Assembly: GCF_018403245.1 (NCBI RefSeq)
Contig: NZ_BOSH01000009.1
Location: forward strand, 1 to 64,000
DNA from: Paenibacillus sp. J2TS4
GTDB taxonomy: Bacteria; Bacillota; Bacilli; Paenibacillales; NBRC-103111
DNA length: 64,000 nucleotides
Direction of reading: 5' to 3'
Below, piece after piece: positions 8,596 to 17,443 of the stretch (position 1 is its first letter; each line of letters opens with the position of its first letter). Below the pieces are notes generated by a model, which was not told where the DNA came from, did not search any database, and saw only the letters and a program-made list of their open reading frames with translations. A program made the position numbers and the translations under genes.

Positions 8596-8905
8596 ATGAT
8601 AAAACAGGAAGAACTACTTGCCCACCAACTGCAGCTGCAAGCTGAAGCAGATGCAATTGTTGAAGAAATGCACCTTAAGCAATTGCTGGAAGAAGCCGGT
8701 ACACCACTAAAGGTAGGGAGTGTGGCTCTAGGTTTAATGGTTTGGAGAGACCTCGATATGACAGTCGTTTGTTCTAAGTTAAACATCGCTACAATTTCTT
8801 GAATAGCTTCGCAATTGATGTCCAATCCTCAAGTCCGCGATTTGAAATTCATCAATGGATCCAGCCTATCCCGACGGTTATTTTCTAGGTATCATCGCCC
8901 CTTCC
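8596..8905 (+). pseudogene. Remnant of nucleotidyltransferase-like gene (paralogue of 12608-13210)
   Basis: Starts like the intact copy at 12608-13210 (MIKQEELLAHQLQLQAEAD...), with an AAGGGAG ribosome site. It keeps the nucleotidyltransferase signature GS-x-ALGLMVWRDLDMTV. At the codon matching Arg-69 of the intact copy there is TGA, explained by a CGA-to-TGA change. Beyond it the similarity continues (IASQLMSNPQVRDLKFIN), loses a few codons and shifts frame, then resumes as DPAYPDGYFLGI near 8868-8900. The rest is lost. So it is a decayed duplicate. Confidence 0.85.
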
Positions 8906-9115
8906 GTAACCTTCAATAGCGAGTAGATCACTGACAAGTCATCGACAGAAAACCATATATTCCGATTTTAGATCACTATGTTATATTGAATGACTTTCAA
9001 CCATTTTCCGAAGAGCCAGAAAATAAAAGCGCGTGAGGAATAAACAAAGGGGCCAAGCCTTTTTAGCTCGCCCCCCCATCCTATTAATGATCTGCTATCC
9101 TTAAGCCTTTCAATT

Positions 9116-9691
9116 TCACTCCCGCTCAAGCCCTTGTCCATCCACGCGATGCCTCTCGATTAACTGCATAACCCACGTTTCATCAAATTGAAGCTTTTCC
9201 AACCGATGCCGGAAAAAGATCTGAATATATTTCTGCTCCTCACCGGGAATCCGTTCGTCTTTGCTCGCATATTCCAACCGTTCTTCCTCGTGACGGATTT
9301 CATAACGCAGGTAATCTTTGTATTGATGCAAAATTAAAAACTGCAATTCTTTGCTGATCAGTTCAAAATTTTTCAGTTTCGTATAAAAATGTAGCTCGTA
9401 ATCCGGCGAATATGGAATCGGTTCTTCCATCAATCGAAAAAAACGTATTCTGCCTTCGTCCGTAAGTTTATAAGTCTTTATTTTTTTTCCTCTTCCCTGT
9501 TTGGCAACCTCCGGTTGCTCATCGTGAACCTGTTCGATCAGCCCGTCAGCAAGCATGCCGTGGATCAGCGGATAAATCGCCCCCCAGCTGACTTTTCGCG
9601 TAGGACCAACGATCCCGTTCAAAATCTGATGCAGCAAATAGCCGTGCATCGGGTTATTCATCAATTCGCCGAGTATGAACAATTCGTACAA
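9116..9691 (-). CDS. PadR family transcriptional regulator
   Basis: About 191 residues. The N-terminal PadR winged helix is visible: LYELFILGELMNNPMHGYLL..., then VSWGAIYPLIHGMLADGLIE and GRGKKIKTYKLTDEGR. A long C-terminal helical region follows, as in AphA-like/Vir_act_alpha_C members. The open frame reaches 9799, but TTG 9691 lies 7 bases after a GGGGGG run and starts exactly at the family N-terminus, so it is chosen. It is the last gene of a VOC-MFS-PadR cluster on the minus strand and probably regulates it. Confidence 0.85.
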   Translation of the reverse strand: MYELFILGELMNNPMHGYLLHQILNGIVGPTRKVSWGAIYPLIHGMLADGLIEQVHDEQPEVAKQGRGKKIKTYKLTDEGRIRFFRLMEEPIPYSPDYELHFYTKLKNFELISKELQFLILHQYKDYLRYEIRHEEERLEYASKDERIPGEEQKYIQIFFRHRLEKLQFDETWVMQLIERHRVDGQGLERE

Positions 9692-9842
9692 ACGAAAGCC
9701 CCCCCTTGTAGGTTTACTGCTTTTAAGCAGACAACAGTATAACATACGGCTGCCTGAAAAAACAGAAAAGCCGCAGGTCGCGACTTTTCCAGGCCGCATC
9801 CGTTTGCGGCCGTTTCCGGTATTTCGCTTTATTACCCTGCCG

Positions 9843-11228
9843 TTACGCCGAATGCTGCTGCGCCATCACTTGGCGGTGTTTCGGCAGGAATGATACGGCG
9901 AGCAGGTTCGCAATCGCGATCCCCAACATGAGTAGAAAAACGGCATGCATTCCGGCAGTCAGCTCCGTTTTGGAGCCGATTATGGTTACATACTGGTTGT
10001 AAATCGTGCCGAATACCGCGATGCCGACCGTTTGGCCCAGCGCACGGGCCAGCATGCTGGAAGCGTTGGCGACGCCGCGTTTTTCCCAGCCGACGACCGA
10101 TTGCACAACAACGGTGGAGGGCGTCGCAACGAACCCCATTCCCAGTCCGATTAGCACGAGGATACCGATCCAAAATACGTAGGGTGAGTTCATCTGAAGC
10201 GCAATCAGCCAGATGGAGCCTGCCATGACCAGCGAAGAGCCGAATACGATCGATGCCTTCACCCCGACCCGGTACATGAGCCGGCCGGCGATGTTGGAGG
10301 CGAGCGGCCAGGCCAGCGACATCGGCATAACGATCAGGCCCGAGCTTGTCGCGGAATTACCGAGCACGGATTGAATCCAGATCGGCGAGTACACCGTCAA
10401 CCCCGACGTAATGCTGAACGTCAGAAAACCGCTGATATTGGTGACGTTCAATACGCGGATCCGGAAAATCGATAACGGGATCATCGGTTCCTCCGCCCGT
10501 TTTTCAATCCAGAGGAACAACATAAAACATACGGCCGATGCCGCGAACAGCCCCACGATCACCGGGGAATCCCAGGTATGCCGTGACCCGCCGCTCAGCA
10601 GCGCATACAACAGCGCGGAGAAGGCAATGGTAAACATAATCGCGCCGAGGTAATCGATTTTTTTCGCCTGACGTTCGATCGGCTGGTGCAAAAATACGAC
10701 GACCAGCAGCAGGGCGATGATGCCGATCGGCACGTTAATGTAGAAAATCCATCGCCAGGAAACTTGATCGACGAAGTAACCTCCGATTAGCGGGCCGAGA
10801 AGGCCAGCCACGGACCAAACGGACGAAAAGACACCCATCATTTTGCCGCGCTGCTTGCCCGAGAACAAATCGCCGATGACGGTAAAGCACACGGGCGCAA
10901 GCGCCCCGGCACCAAATCCTTGCAAAGCCCGGAACCAAATGAGCCCCGTCATCGATTGCGCGGCTCCGCACAAGATGGAACCGAGCACGAATAAACCGAT
11001 GCTGGAGGCGAACACAAGTTTGCGACCGAACAAATCGGCGAGCTTGCCGAAAATGGGCGTCGCCACGCAGGTGGTCAACGTATAAATCGCAAACACCCAA
11101 CTGAACAGCGTCTCGCCGTGCAAATCCTTGATCATATGCGGGGTAGCGGTGGCGACGACGGTCGCATCCAAAGCGTTCGCCGCCAGCAGTCCGGCGACAA
11201 CCATGTTGACGTTGGTTTTCGAGGCCAT
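9843..11228 (-). CDS. MFS multidrug exporter, DHA2 (EmrB/QacA) family
   Basis: 461 residues, predicted 14 membrane helices, drug:H+ antiporter type. Visible motifs are LDATVVATATPHM in helix 1 (the DHA2 motif D1 region), the loop GKLADLFGRKLVF (motif A) and WRWIFYINVPIGI, typical for EmrB relatives. The start ATG 11228 follows AGGAGG by 10 bases. It lies between the VOC gene (43 bases upstream) and the PadR gene, all co-directional. The region is visibly richer in GC than its neighbours on both sides, which suggests separate acquisition of this three-gene cassette. Substrate unknown. Confidence 0.88.
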   Translation of the reverse strand: MASKTNVNMVVAGLLAANALDATVVATATPHMIKDLHGETLFSWVFAIYTLTTCVATPIFGKLADLFGRKLVFASSIGLFVLGSILCGAAQSMTGLIWFRALQGFGAGALAPVCFTVIGDLFSGKQRGKMMGVFSSVWSVAGLLGPLIGGYFVDQVSWRWIFYINVPIGIIALLLVVVFLHQPIERQAKKIDYLGAIMFTIAFSALLYALLSGGSRHTWDSPVIVGLFAASAVCFMLFLWIEKRAEEPMIPLSIFRIRVLNVTNISGFLTFSITSGLTVYSPIWIQSVLGNSATSSGLIVMPMSLAWPLASNIAGRLMYRVGVKASIVFGSSLVMAGSIWLIALQMNSPYVFWIGILVLIGLGMGFVATPSTVVVQSVVGWEKRGVANASSMLARALGQTVGIAVFGTIYNQYVTIIGSKTELTAGMHAVFLLMLGIAIANLLAVSFLPKHRQVMAQQHSA

Positions 11229-11271
11229 GCAGAAAACGCCTCCTTACATTTTCTTTATGCCGCCCTTTGGT

Positions 11272-11622
11272 TTAACGATTGCAAACCAAGTAAAGGGTAT
11301 TGCCTTCAGGATCGTTGAAATGCACGACATTGGCCGCCTTGCCTTCCACGGAATCGTGGAATTGAACGCCGCGGGATTTCAGCGTTTCGATGGCTGACTC
11401 CATGTCCTCCACCTCAAACCCTATGGACATGCTGCCCGATTTTTCCGGAAGGGAACCTTGTTCTCCGGCAAGATGCAGGAGACCGATCGTCAATCCAGGT
11501 GCCGCGATTTGCGCAAAATGCCCGTCACCGTGCTGCAGCTCCAATCCCAAGGTTTCGGCGTAAAATTTTACCGCCTTTTTCATATCCGCTACCATTACAG
11601 TCACATTGCCGCTTTTGAACAT
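11272..11622 (-). CDS. VOC/glyoxalase-bleomycin resistance family protein
   Basis: 116 residues, one vicinal-oxygen-chelate unit of paired beta-alpha-beta-beta-beta modules. Seen: VTVMVADMKKAVKFYAETLG at the start, FEVEDMESAIETLKSRGV in the middle and FNDPEGNTLYLV near the end, where the E of DPEGN is the usual metal ligand. Such proteins are metal-dependent isomerases, dioxygenases or antibiotic-binding proteins; the substrate cannot be told. First gene of the VOC-MFS-PadR cluster, with ribosome site AAGGAGG 9 bases before ATG 11622. Confidence 0.88.
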   Translation of the reverse strand: MFKSGNVTVMVADMKKAVKFYAETLGLELQHGDGHFAQIAAPGLTIGLLHLAGEQGSLPEKSGSMSIGFEVEDMESAIETLKSRGVQFHDSVEGKAANVVHFNDPEGNTLYLVCNR

Positions 11623-11659
11623 CTTATATTTCCTCCTTATTCGTTTGATCTATTTTATT

Positions 11660-11700
11660 ATATCAAATTAATATAATAAGTAAACATATCTTATTGATAT
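11660..11700. promoter_or_regulatory. Inverted repeats upstream of VOC-MFS-PadR
   Basis: An outer pair ATATCAA (11660-11666) / TTGATAT (11694-11700) encloses an inner pair AATAAG (11675-11680) / CTTATT (11690-11695). They lie just upstream of the first gene of the cluster, a plausible operator for the PadR protein. The region is very AT-rich, so chance pairing is possible. Confidence 0.4.
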
Positions 11701-11734
11701 ATTTTTATAAAAAATTGTGAGGAGCTACGTAAAA

Positions 11735-11757
11735 AAGAGAACGCCAAAGGGCGCTCT
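11735..11757. terminator. Hairpin, possible terminator
   Basis: AGAG..CGCC pairs with GGCG..CTCT after a run of A. It sits between the VOC cluster and the broken LysE gene. Confidence 0.35.
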
Positions 11758-11846
11758 CTCTATCCGGGCAGCCTTGCGTCGCCCTCGATCCTGCCGCACG
11801 TGATGTGCCTTTCTCAATGATGGGTGAAGTATGCTAGACTAAAACA

Positions 11847-11878
11847 GCCTTAGCCCGATGAGAAGCTCGAGCTAAGGC
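11847..11878. terminator. Hairpin downstream of the broken LysE gene
   Basis: GCCTTAGC (11847-11854) / GCTAAGGC (11871-11878), a perfect 8-bp stem. On the minus strand it is followed by TGTTTTAG, so it may terminate the nucleotidyltransferase-LysE transcript that ends at 11961. Confidence 0.45.
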
Positions 11879-11960
11879 GGCTTAGACATTTTGTTTTATT
11901 CCACCGTCTACTTGACGATATCACTAAAGGGCGGCTTTCAATCTTGACGTTATTGCATCA

Positions 11961-12584
11961 TTACTGTCTTTGGAATGCAACCTTTAGGCCTAGTCCGGTA
12001 TAGATTGTTCCGACGAATTTGCTACCTGGGCGGCTTAAACGGCTTATCCATGTCCTCCGTTTAACCAGTTTTCCAAGTGCAGAGATACCTAGTACCATCG
12101 AGGTTGTATACAATGCACTTAAAATCACAAAGACGACACCAAGGATCAAAAACTACGTGGTGACTTGACCTCGTTCGTGATGAACAAATTGAGGCAAAAA
12201 AGCCAGAAAAAACAGCGCTGTCTTTGGATTAAGAACTTCTGCAACAGTTGCCGAAAAGAATGACTTTAAAGCTCCTCCCGATTTAACCTTTGGAAGTTGC
12301 GGTTCTGATGGCTTACTCATCATTTCGCGAACTCCTAAATATAGTAAGTATACCGCTACTAAATTGAAAGCTAGAGCAGAGGTCATCAATATAGTGGAGA
12401 GCCCGACAGTAGCAAATAAGGTGTGAAGAAAATCCCCGATTGCTATGCCAAGCCCTGCCATAATGCCTCCTTTTCGCCCGTTTTGAACGGTACGAGTAAT
12501 GGTAAGAAGAATGGCTGGTCCTGGAATTAAAAATAGAAGAATGACAACGATAACATACGCTAGTAAAGTTGAAAAATCCGACAT
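11961..12584 (-). pseudogene. LysE family exporter interrupted by an in-frame amber codon
   Basis: Start ATG 12584 has GAAGGGG 8 bases upstream and gives MSDFSTLLAYVIVVILL with PGPAILLTITRTVQNGRKGG. The motif EVLNPKTALFFLAFLPQF is intact. At 12150-12152 a TAG follows QVTT; the same frame then continues to the normal C-terminus (FLILGVVFVILS...TIYTGLGLKVAF), so one CAG/TTG-to-TAG change explains the break. About four codons are also missing before VYLLYLGV compared with the intact paralogue at 5874. It is translationally coupled to the nucleotidyltransferase gene upstream. Confidence 0.85.
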
Positions 12585-12607
12585 CAGGCTTGCCCCTTCA
12601 AAAGCAT

Positions 12608-13210
12608 TCAAGATGATATATTGTTGTTACGGTTTTGCAGCCATTGTTCAAATTCAGCGGGTGTGCTCACTTTATGATCTAATACAGCCGTATAGATATC
12701 AAAGCTTTTCACCTGTTTACCATACTCGGCTCTCGATGCCCAGACAGTTTTGATCCGCAGGATAGAGAGAACCGCCTCTTCATGAAGACGACCGGGCAAC
12801 GTACGAATATGCCGCAGATCAGGTTGCTTCTCAGGATCATCAACGAACCAAATATCTAGCGACCATTGGTTCTCGCTTTTAGATAAGTAATCCAATCCAA
12901 TAAAATACCCGTCCGGGTAAGCCGGATCGGTGTTCCAGCTACCGGTATCGTTCATAAATTTCATCTGCCGAATCTTGGGATTCAATATCAATTGCGAAGC
13001 AATTCGAGAGATTACAGCAATGTCCAACTTGGAACAAACGACCGTCATATCAAGGTCTCTCCAAGTCATTAAACCGAGTGCCGCACTTCCAACTTTGACG
13101 GGCATGCCGGCTGCTTTTAGCGATTGGATAAGGTTCAATTCTTCCACCACTGCAGCGGCCTCCGCTTGCAGCTGAAATTGACGAGCAAGCAGATCTTCAC
13201 GTTTTATCAT
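12608..13210 (-). CDS. Nucleotidyltransferase-fold protein
   Basis: 200 residues. The signature of the DNA-polymerase-beta-like nucleotidyltransferase fold is visible: VGSAALGLMTWRDLDMTV, i.e. hydrophobic-GS, then D-x-D ten residues on. A further acidic strand (WSLDIWFVDD, about residue 117) fits the third carboxylate. Family members transfer NMP to small molecules such as aminoglycosides or to proteins; here neither substrate nor partner is known, and no HEPN-type partner gene is adjacent. Good ribosome site GAGGGGAG before ATG 13210. It ends just upstream of the LysE gene start, so the two were co-transcribed. Confidence 0.75.
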   Translation of the reverse strand: MIKREDLLARQFQLQAEAAAVVEELNLIQSLKAAGMPVKVGSAALGLMTWRDLDMTVVCSKLDIAVISRIASQLILNPKIRQMKFMNDTGSWNTDPAYPDGYFIGLDYLSKSENQWSLDIWFVDDPEKQPDLRHIRTLPGRLHEEAVLSILRIKTVWASRAEYGKQVKSFDIYTAVLDHKVSTPAEFEQWLQNRNNNISS

Positions 13211-13356
13211 TTGTTCGCTCCCCTCTTGACGCGTTCATGCCAATTGTTCCTATAGTTTTTTCTATAGTGGTCAACCGCAAAGCCAAAGATGACTTTCAAC
13301 ATAAATAATTGAAGAAAGAATTATTCAATTCATTACTTTACCACTCCATTAAAATC

Positions 13357-14118
13357 TTATGCAATGGCCTTGTTATAAACGCGAGTTGACCAAATCAATG
13401 TGATAATCGTAATAACCGCAATGACAATAAATCCTACGAAAACTGATTGGTTTATAATTGATCCTTCCGCTAATTTTTTGGATGCTTCTACTCCATAATA
13501 TAACGGATTGAAATGGGCGAGTACTTGTAACCACTTTGGTCCAAATGACATTGGTAATAAAATTCCGGAAAGTAAGGTTAACGGTAATTGTAAACTTGTT
13601 ACTACGGCAGCAACCCCACCCACATCTTGGAAAATCAAACCCAGACTTCCAGACCATGCTGAAACCATCATTGTAAGAACCGAGAGTAATATTAATTGTA
13701 ATAAAATACCAACAAAGTGCATTTCATAACCAAATAAACTTGAGATTACTAAAACGATAATTGCTGGAATAAGGAACGCTACGACATCTTTTAATACCCC
13801 TCCCATTAACATAGCGAACCGACTGGCTGGGGTTACACGTAAACGTTCAATAATCCCACTTTTTAGGTCAAAAACCATTGACCATCCAGCACCCATTCCT
13901 GAACTAAATGCTAAGAGAACTAAAATACCCGGCACAAACATATCTAAGACCTGAGCTGTAGTCATAGCAGGATGGGTAATGTTTTTCAATAATGGACTAA
14001 ATAACAAGATATATAACAAGGGAGTCATCAAACCTGAGATTACCCAAACAATTTGGCGAGCTGACTCTTTTAATTTACGAACAAAGAAAATATTCGTTTC
14101 CCGTACAACCTGCATCAT
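13357..14118 (-). CDS. ABC-2 type transporter permease (DrrB-like)
   Basis: 253 residues with about six membrane helices: ABC-2 permease of the daunorubicin-resistance type. The stretch FVPGILVLLAFSSGMGAGWSMVFDLKSGIIERLRVTPASR is the ABC-2 domain signature (cited here as residues 65-104). LTLLSGILLPMSFGPKWLQVLAHFNPLYY fits the second half. It overlaps the ATPase gene by 4 bases (ATGA), so the two form a translationally coupled operon. The pair should export a hydrophobic compound; a homodimer of each subunit is usual. Confidence 0.88.
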   Translation of the reverse strand: MMQVVRETNIFFVRKLKESARQIVWVISGLMTPLLYILLFSPLLKNITHPAMTTAQVLDMFVPGILVLLAFSSGMGAGWSMVFDLKSGIIERLRVTPASRFAMLMGGVLKDVVAFLIPAIIVLVISSLFGYEMHFVGILLQLILLSVLTMMVSAWSGSLGLIFQDVGGVAAVVTSLQLPLTLLSGILLPMSFGPKWLQVLAHFNPLYYGVEASKKLAEGSIINQSVFVGFIVIAVITIITLIWSTRVYNKAIA

Positions 14119-15086
14119 TGTTCTTCTTCCTTTCCGCCATCACGCAATTCTTTACCAGTTAATGTTAAAAAGACATCATTTAAGGAAGGCATTGATAACG
14201 ATAAATTGGCTAATTCAATCTGATGTTCTTTTGTGAAGTTAATAATATCAGTAATTAATTCTTCACCTATGTCAGTGTAAATGGAAAATTTCATATTTGC
14301 TTCTGTCACTTTATCAAGTTCTAATTGTTTAAAAAATAGTTTCATTTTTTCGCTGTCCTGCAGATGTTTCATTTCTATTGAAACAACTTCACTCGAAATC
14401 TTTTTCTTTAATTCTGTAGGTGTTCCTTCAGCGATAATATTGCCGTGGTCTATGATAATTAAACGGTCACATAACGCGTCCGCTTCTTCTAAATAGTGAG
14501 TCGTTAGGAAAATGGTCATTCCATTGTCACGTAATTTTTTAATGTGCTGCCATAAATTAGCACGGTTTTGCGGATCAAGTCCTGTCGTTGGTTCATCAAG
14601 AAATAAAACTTTTGGTTCATGTAAAATTCCTTGAGCAATCTCCACACGACGTTTTTGCCCGCCAGACAATGTACGAACAAAGCGCGGAAGTAATTCATGA
14701 AAATCTAGCAATTTACTCAATTGCTCAATTCTTTGCACTGTAACATCATTTGATAGCCCATATAATTTTCCTGATAGTTCCAGATTTTCCCGTACTGTGG
14801 CGTTTGGATCAGCACCACCAAGCTGACTAACATAGCCTATATTTGCACGGACTTTTTTGGCTTCAGTTAACACATTATATCCAGCTATATAAGCTGTTCC
14901 GCTACTAATGGGCAACAATGTTGTCAGTATTCTTTGTGTAGTAGTTTTACCTGCTCCGCTCGGTCCAAGAAAACCAAAAATTTCTCCTTGATCGACTGTA
15001 AAGCTAATATTATCAACGGCAATAATTTTTTCCTTTTTGCTCACATAAGTCTTACTTAAACTTTCAACACTTATTAATTTGAACAT
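14115..15086 (-). CDS. ABC transporter ATP-binding protein (DrrA-like)
   Basis: 323 residues, the typical DrrA size. In order: Walker A GPSGAGKTT (about residue 42), Q-loop YVSQLGG, signature LSGGQKRR, Walker B VLFLDEPTTGLD, and the switch His in LTTHYLEEAD. A C-terminal DUF4162-like extension ends SLSMPSLNDVFLTLTGKE. Together with the permease it forms an exporter for a drug, lipid or peptide-like compound. Start ATG 15086 follows GAAGGGGG. It is downstream of and co-directional with the multicopper oxidase (70-base gap) but probably has its own promoter. Confidence 0.92.
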   Translation of the reverse strand: MFKLISVESLSKTYVSKKEKIIAVDNISFTVDQGEIFGFLGPSGAGKTTTQRILTTLLPISSGTAYIAGYNVLTEAKKVRANIGYVSQLGGADPNATVRENLELSGKLYGLSNDVTVQRIEQLSKLLDFHELLPRFVRTLSGGQKRRVEIAQGILHEPKVLFLDEPTTGLDPQNRANLWQHIKKLRDNGMTIFLTTHYLEEADALCDRLIIIDHGNIIAEGTPTELKKKISSEVVSIEMKHLQDSEKMKLFFKQLELDKVTEANMKFSIYTDIGEELITDIINFTKEHQIELANLSLSMPSLNDVFLTLTGKELRDGGKEEEQ

Positions 15087-15155
15087 AATGTTTACCCCCT
15101 TCTTTCTTTGTTTTTCAGCTTCTTTTAATACCCAAGCTTTACGATAGCATCAAGC

Positions 15156-17219
15156 CTATTCCGGACTATTACCCGTCTCACTTCCTATCGCGAAAGGAGT
15201 GTATACATTTTCATAAGCCACATGCATTGTCATTCCTTTTTGGGCATGATCTAGATTGTGGCAGTGATCCATCCATAGTCCGGGATTATTTGCCAAGAAA
15301 GCAACTTCAAACGTCTCGCCGGGTTCAATATTTACAGTATCTAGGACAAGTGGACTACCACTAATCGGTTTTCCATTTTTACTAATGACTTGGACATGGT
15401 GTCCATGAAGGTGCATCGGATGATCGGCAAAACTCCGATTTACAAATGTTGTCTTCACAAGATCTCCCTCCTTGACCATAAGGGTCGGAGTATCAGGAAA
15501 CGTTTTTCCGTTAATAACCCACTGTTGTCCTGCCTCTCCGTTATAGACACCAAAATAGGTCTGATCAAGAATGAGTGTAAACGTTCTGTCGAACACGGTC
15601 GAGGTATTGAATGGAGTCTGTGCCGGTGATCCATATTTAGTGATATCTAAAACCTCTCCTTCATCGAGTACATTTCGTTTCCCATGTCCGTCTGGGCTAT
15701 ACACTATTCCTATTGGTTTGCCTTCCATTAGCATTGCCAGCGTAACGGCAGTGTCAGGCATGATGAATTCGACATCGTAACGCCCCCCTCCTCCGATTCG
15801 TAATAAACTAGTCGTCAGAGTACCTGGCTCATTCAACTCATAACCATCGATGGCTACAACCTTGAAAGGCACGCCGTTCAAGGAAAACGTACGAGTTAAA
15901 TTACCCGCATTTACGAGACGGAGCCGTACAGGAGTTCCTGGATTAACCATTTTCCTTTGGAATGTATCTGCCGTATCGAGGGCTGGAATATTCCTGCCGT
16001 CCGGAGTGATCCAATCATGAGCCACAATCGTCGTATCCATCGTTTTTGTTTCATGTTGACTGGATGGATGTATGATAAAGGCCCCGAATAGCCCCTTTTG
16101 CACTTGAATGGAGGACTGCTGGTGGGAATGGTACCAATGAGTTCCCTCCTCTTTTACAACAAAACGATAGGTATACGACTCTCCAGGCATTACGGCATCC
16201 TGCGTCATCCCTGGAACGCCATCTTCACCATTAGGGACATCTACTCCGTGCCAATGAATGGTAACCCCACTATCGATATTTTTATTCACCAATCTTACTT
16301 CCACCAAATCCCCTTCATTGGCGACAAGCTCTGGGCCTGGGCTCTGACCATTAAACGTCCACGCTTCAATGGTTTCACCGGAAGCAAGGCGAATCTTCTT
16401 TGTCTCTGCGTAGAGGACGTATTTTTTGTCAGGAATGTCTGTTTGAGGTCCTTTCAACTCCACAACACTAATCGGCTTACTGTCTGAATTGGAATCATGA
16501 CCGTCATGGTGGGCATTTGTATTTTCATCTAAGCTGGAATCTCCACCCCCAAAATCGGCAGTATGGTGATGGACCATATTCATCCTGCCAGGAAATTCAC
16601 TCATCTTTTGAGAAACGACTAATCCTGTTATGGCTACTCCAAACACTAAAACGAAATATACAGCTCCTCTTATGATTCTTATGCTAAATCGGGGAAGCCG
16701 ATTTTCCAGAATCCTTATCCTTCTTCCATGGTAAAGCCATAGCAGACCTGCTGAAATGATCAGTGCCCCGCCATAAATCAAAAGATCTTTTGTATTAGGA
16801 ATGGCAGGTATGTCTATCGTTACTAGAAAAAAGGCAAGTATTGCTCCAACAGTCATTACATGTATAGACACAATAAAGAACAGTAAAGACTTTTTATTGG
16901 TTTCCCTCGATAAGTTAGGCAGCGCAAAGATCAACACAATTGCCGCTGGCAAGCTTAACAAAGGCAATAGGTTCAAGACCCGGTCCATGATAAATAGCCA
17001 TCCGTAATTTACGAAAATTATCATGATGTCCAGTGCCCAAACCATGATTAGGGCGGTACCGATATAGACACCAACTTTGGCTGCTTTTAGCCATAATCGG
17101 AATCTCGATTCACTCTCTCCCACATATTTGAGGTGATTCGCGGCATAGCCAGTAGCCCCTGAGACACCCACTAGTAACAGTAATAACAAAAATTCTACTC
17201 CCATAAGGAATTCGAACAC
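15156..17219 (-). CDS. Membrane-anchored multicopper oxidase
   Basis: 687 residues. The first about 215 residues form roughly six membrane helices; a His/Asp-rich linker (HHHTADFGGGDS, NAHHDGHDSNSD) and cupredoxin domains follow. All four copper-binding clusters are visible: HWHG, HWYHSHQ, HPMHLHGHH and HCHNLDHAQKGM; the HCH plus downstream Met are the type 1 copper ligands. Such enzymes oxidise Cu(I), Mn(II), Fe(II) or phenols outside the membrane. It diverges from a MarR regulator, and a perfect 19-bp palindrome lies 26 bp before its start. The helical N-terminal module is unusual for classic CotA/CueO-type oxidases. Confidence 0.88.
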   Translation of the reverse strand: MFEFLMGVEFLLLLLLVGVSGATGYAANHLKYVGESESRFRLWLKAAKVGVYIGTALIMVWALDIMIIFVNYGWLFIMDRVLNLLPLLSLPAAIVLIFALPNLSRETNKKSLLFFIVSIHVMTVGAILAFFLVTIDIPAIPNTKDLLIYGGALIISAGLLWLYHGRRIRILENRLPRFSIRIIRGAVYFVLVFGVAITGLVVSQKMSEFPGRMNMVHHHTADFGGGDSSLDENTNAHHDGHDSNSDSKPISVVELKGPQTDIPDKKYVLYAETKKIRLASGETIEAWTFNGQSPGPELVANEGDLVEVRLVNKNIDSGVTIHWHGVDVPNGEDGVPGMTQDAVMPGESYTYRFVVKEEGTHWYHSHQQSSIQVQKGLFGAFIIHPSSQHETKTMDTTIVAHDWITPDGRNIPALDTADTFQRKMVNPGTPVRLRLVNAGNLTRTFSLNGVPFKVVAIDGYELNEPGTLTTSLLRIGGGGRYDVEFIMPDTAVTLAMLMEGKPIGIVYSPDGHGKRNVLDEGEVLDITKYGSPAQTPFNTSTVFDRTFTLILDQTYFGVYNGEAGQQWVINGKTFPDTPTLMVKEGDLVKTTFVNRSFADHPMHLHGHHVQVISKNGKPISGSPLVLDTVNIEPGETFEVAFLANNPGLWMDHCHNLDHAQKGMTMHVAYENVYTPFAIGSETGNSPE

Positions 17220-17244
17220 GACTGTTCCCTCTTTTCCTGAAATT

Positions 17245-17263
17245 TATCTTAATTATTAAGATA
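17245..17263. promoter_or_regulatory. Perfect 19-bp palindrome, probable MarR operator
   Basis: TATCTTAATTATTAAGATA is a perfect odd palindrome of the form expected for a MarR-type repressor. It lies just upstream of the multicopper oxidase gene, in the divergent region shared with the MarR gene. The identical 19-mer occurs again at 18111-18129. Confidence 0.75.
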
Positions 17264-17443
17264 TCTGGATGAATTATGTTTATTTCATAATATCAATCAG
17301 TCATTACCTTTACCTCAGTCTTAAGGCTGATTAAGAGTTCCTAAACTTTAGTTCTGACTTCCCCAACATATATTGCTTTTTCAGTGAATGGATCCCTTAT
17401 GTTATACTGTATGAATCGAGATAAATTAAAGGTGGTATGTATT

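Noticed and set aside
12608..13210. Toxin-antitoxin pair of MNT-HEPN type
   Set aside because: There is no HEPN-like partner; the neighbour is a LysE exporter.
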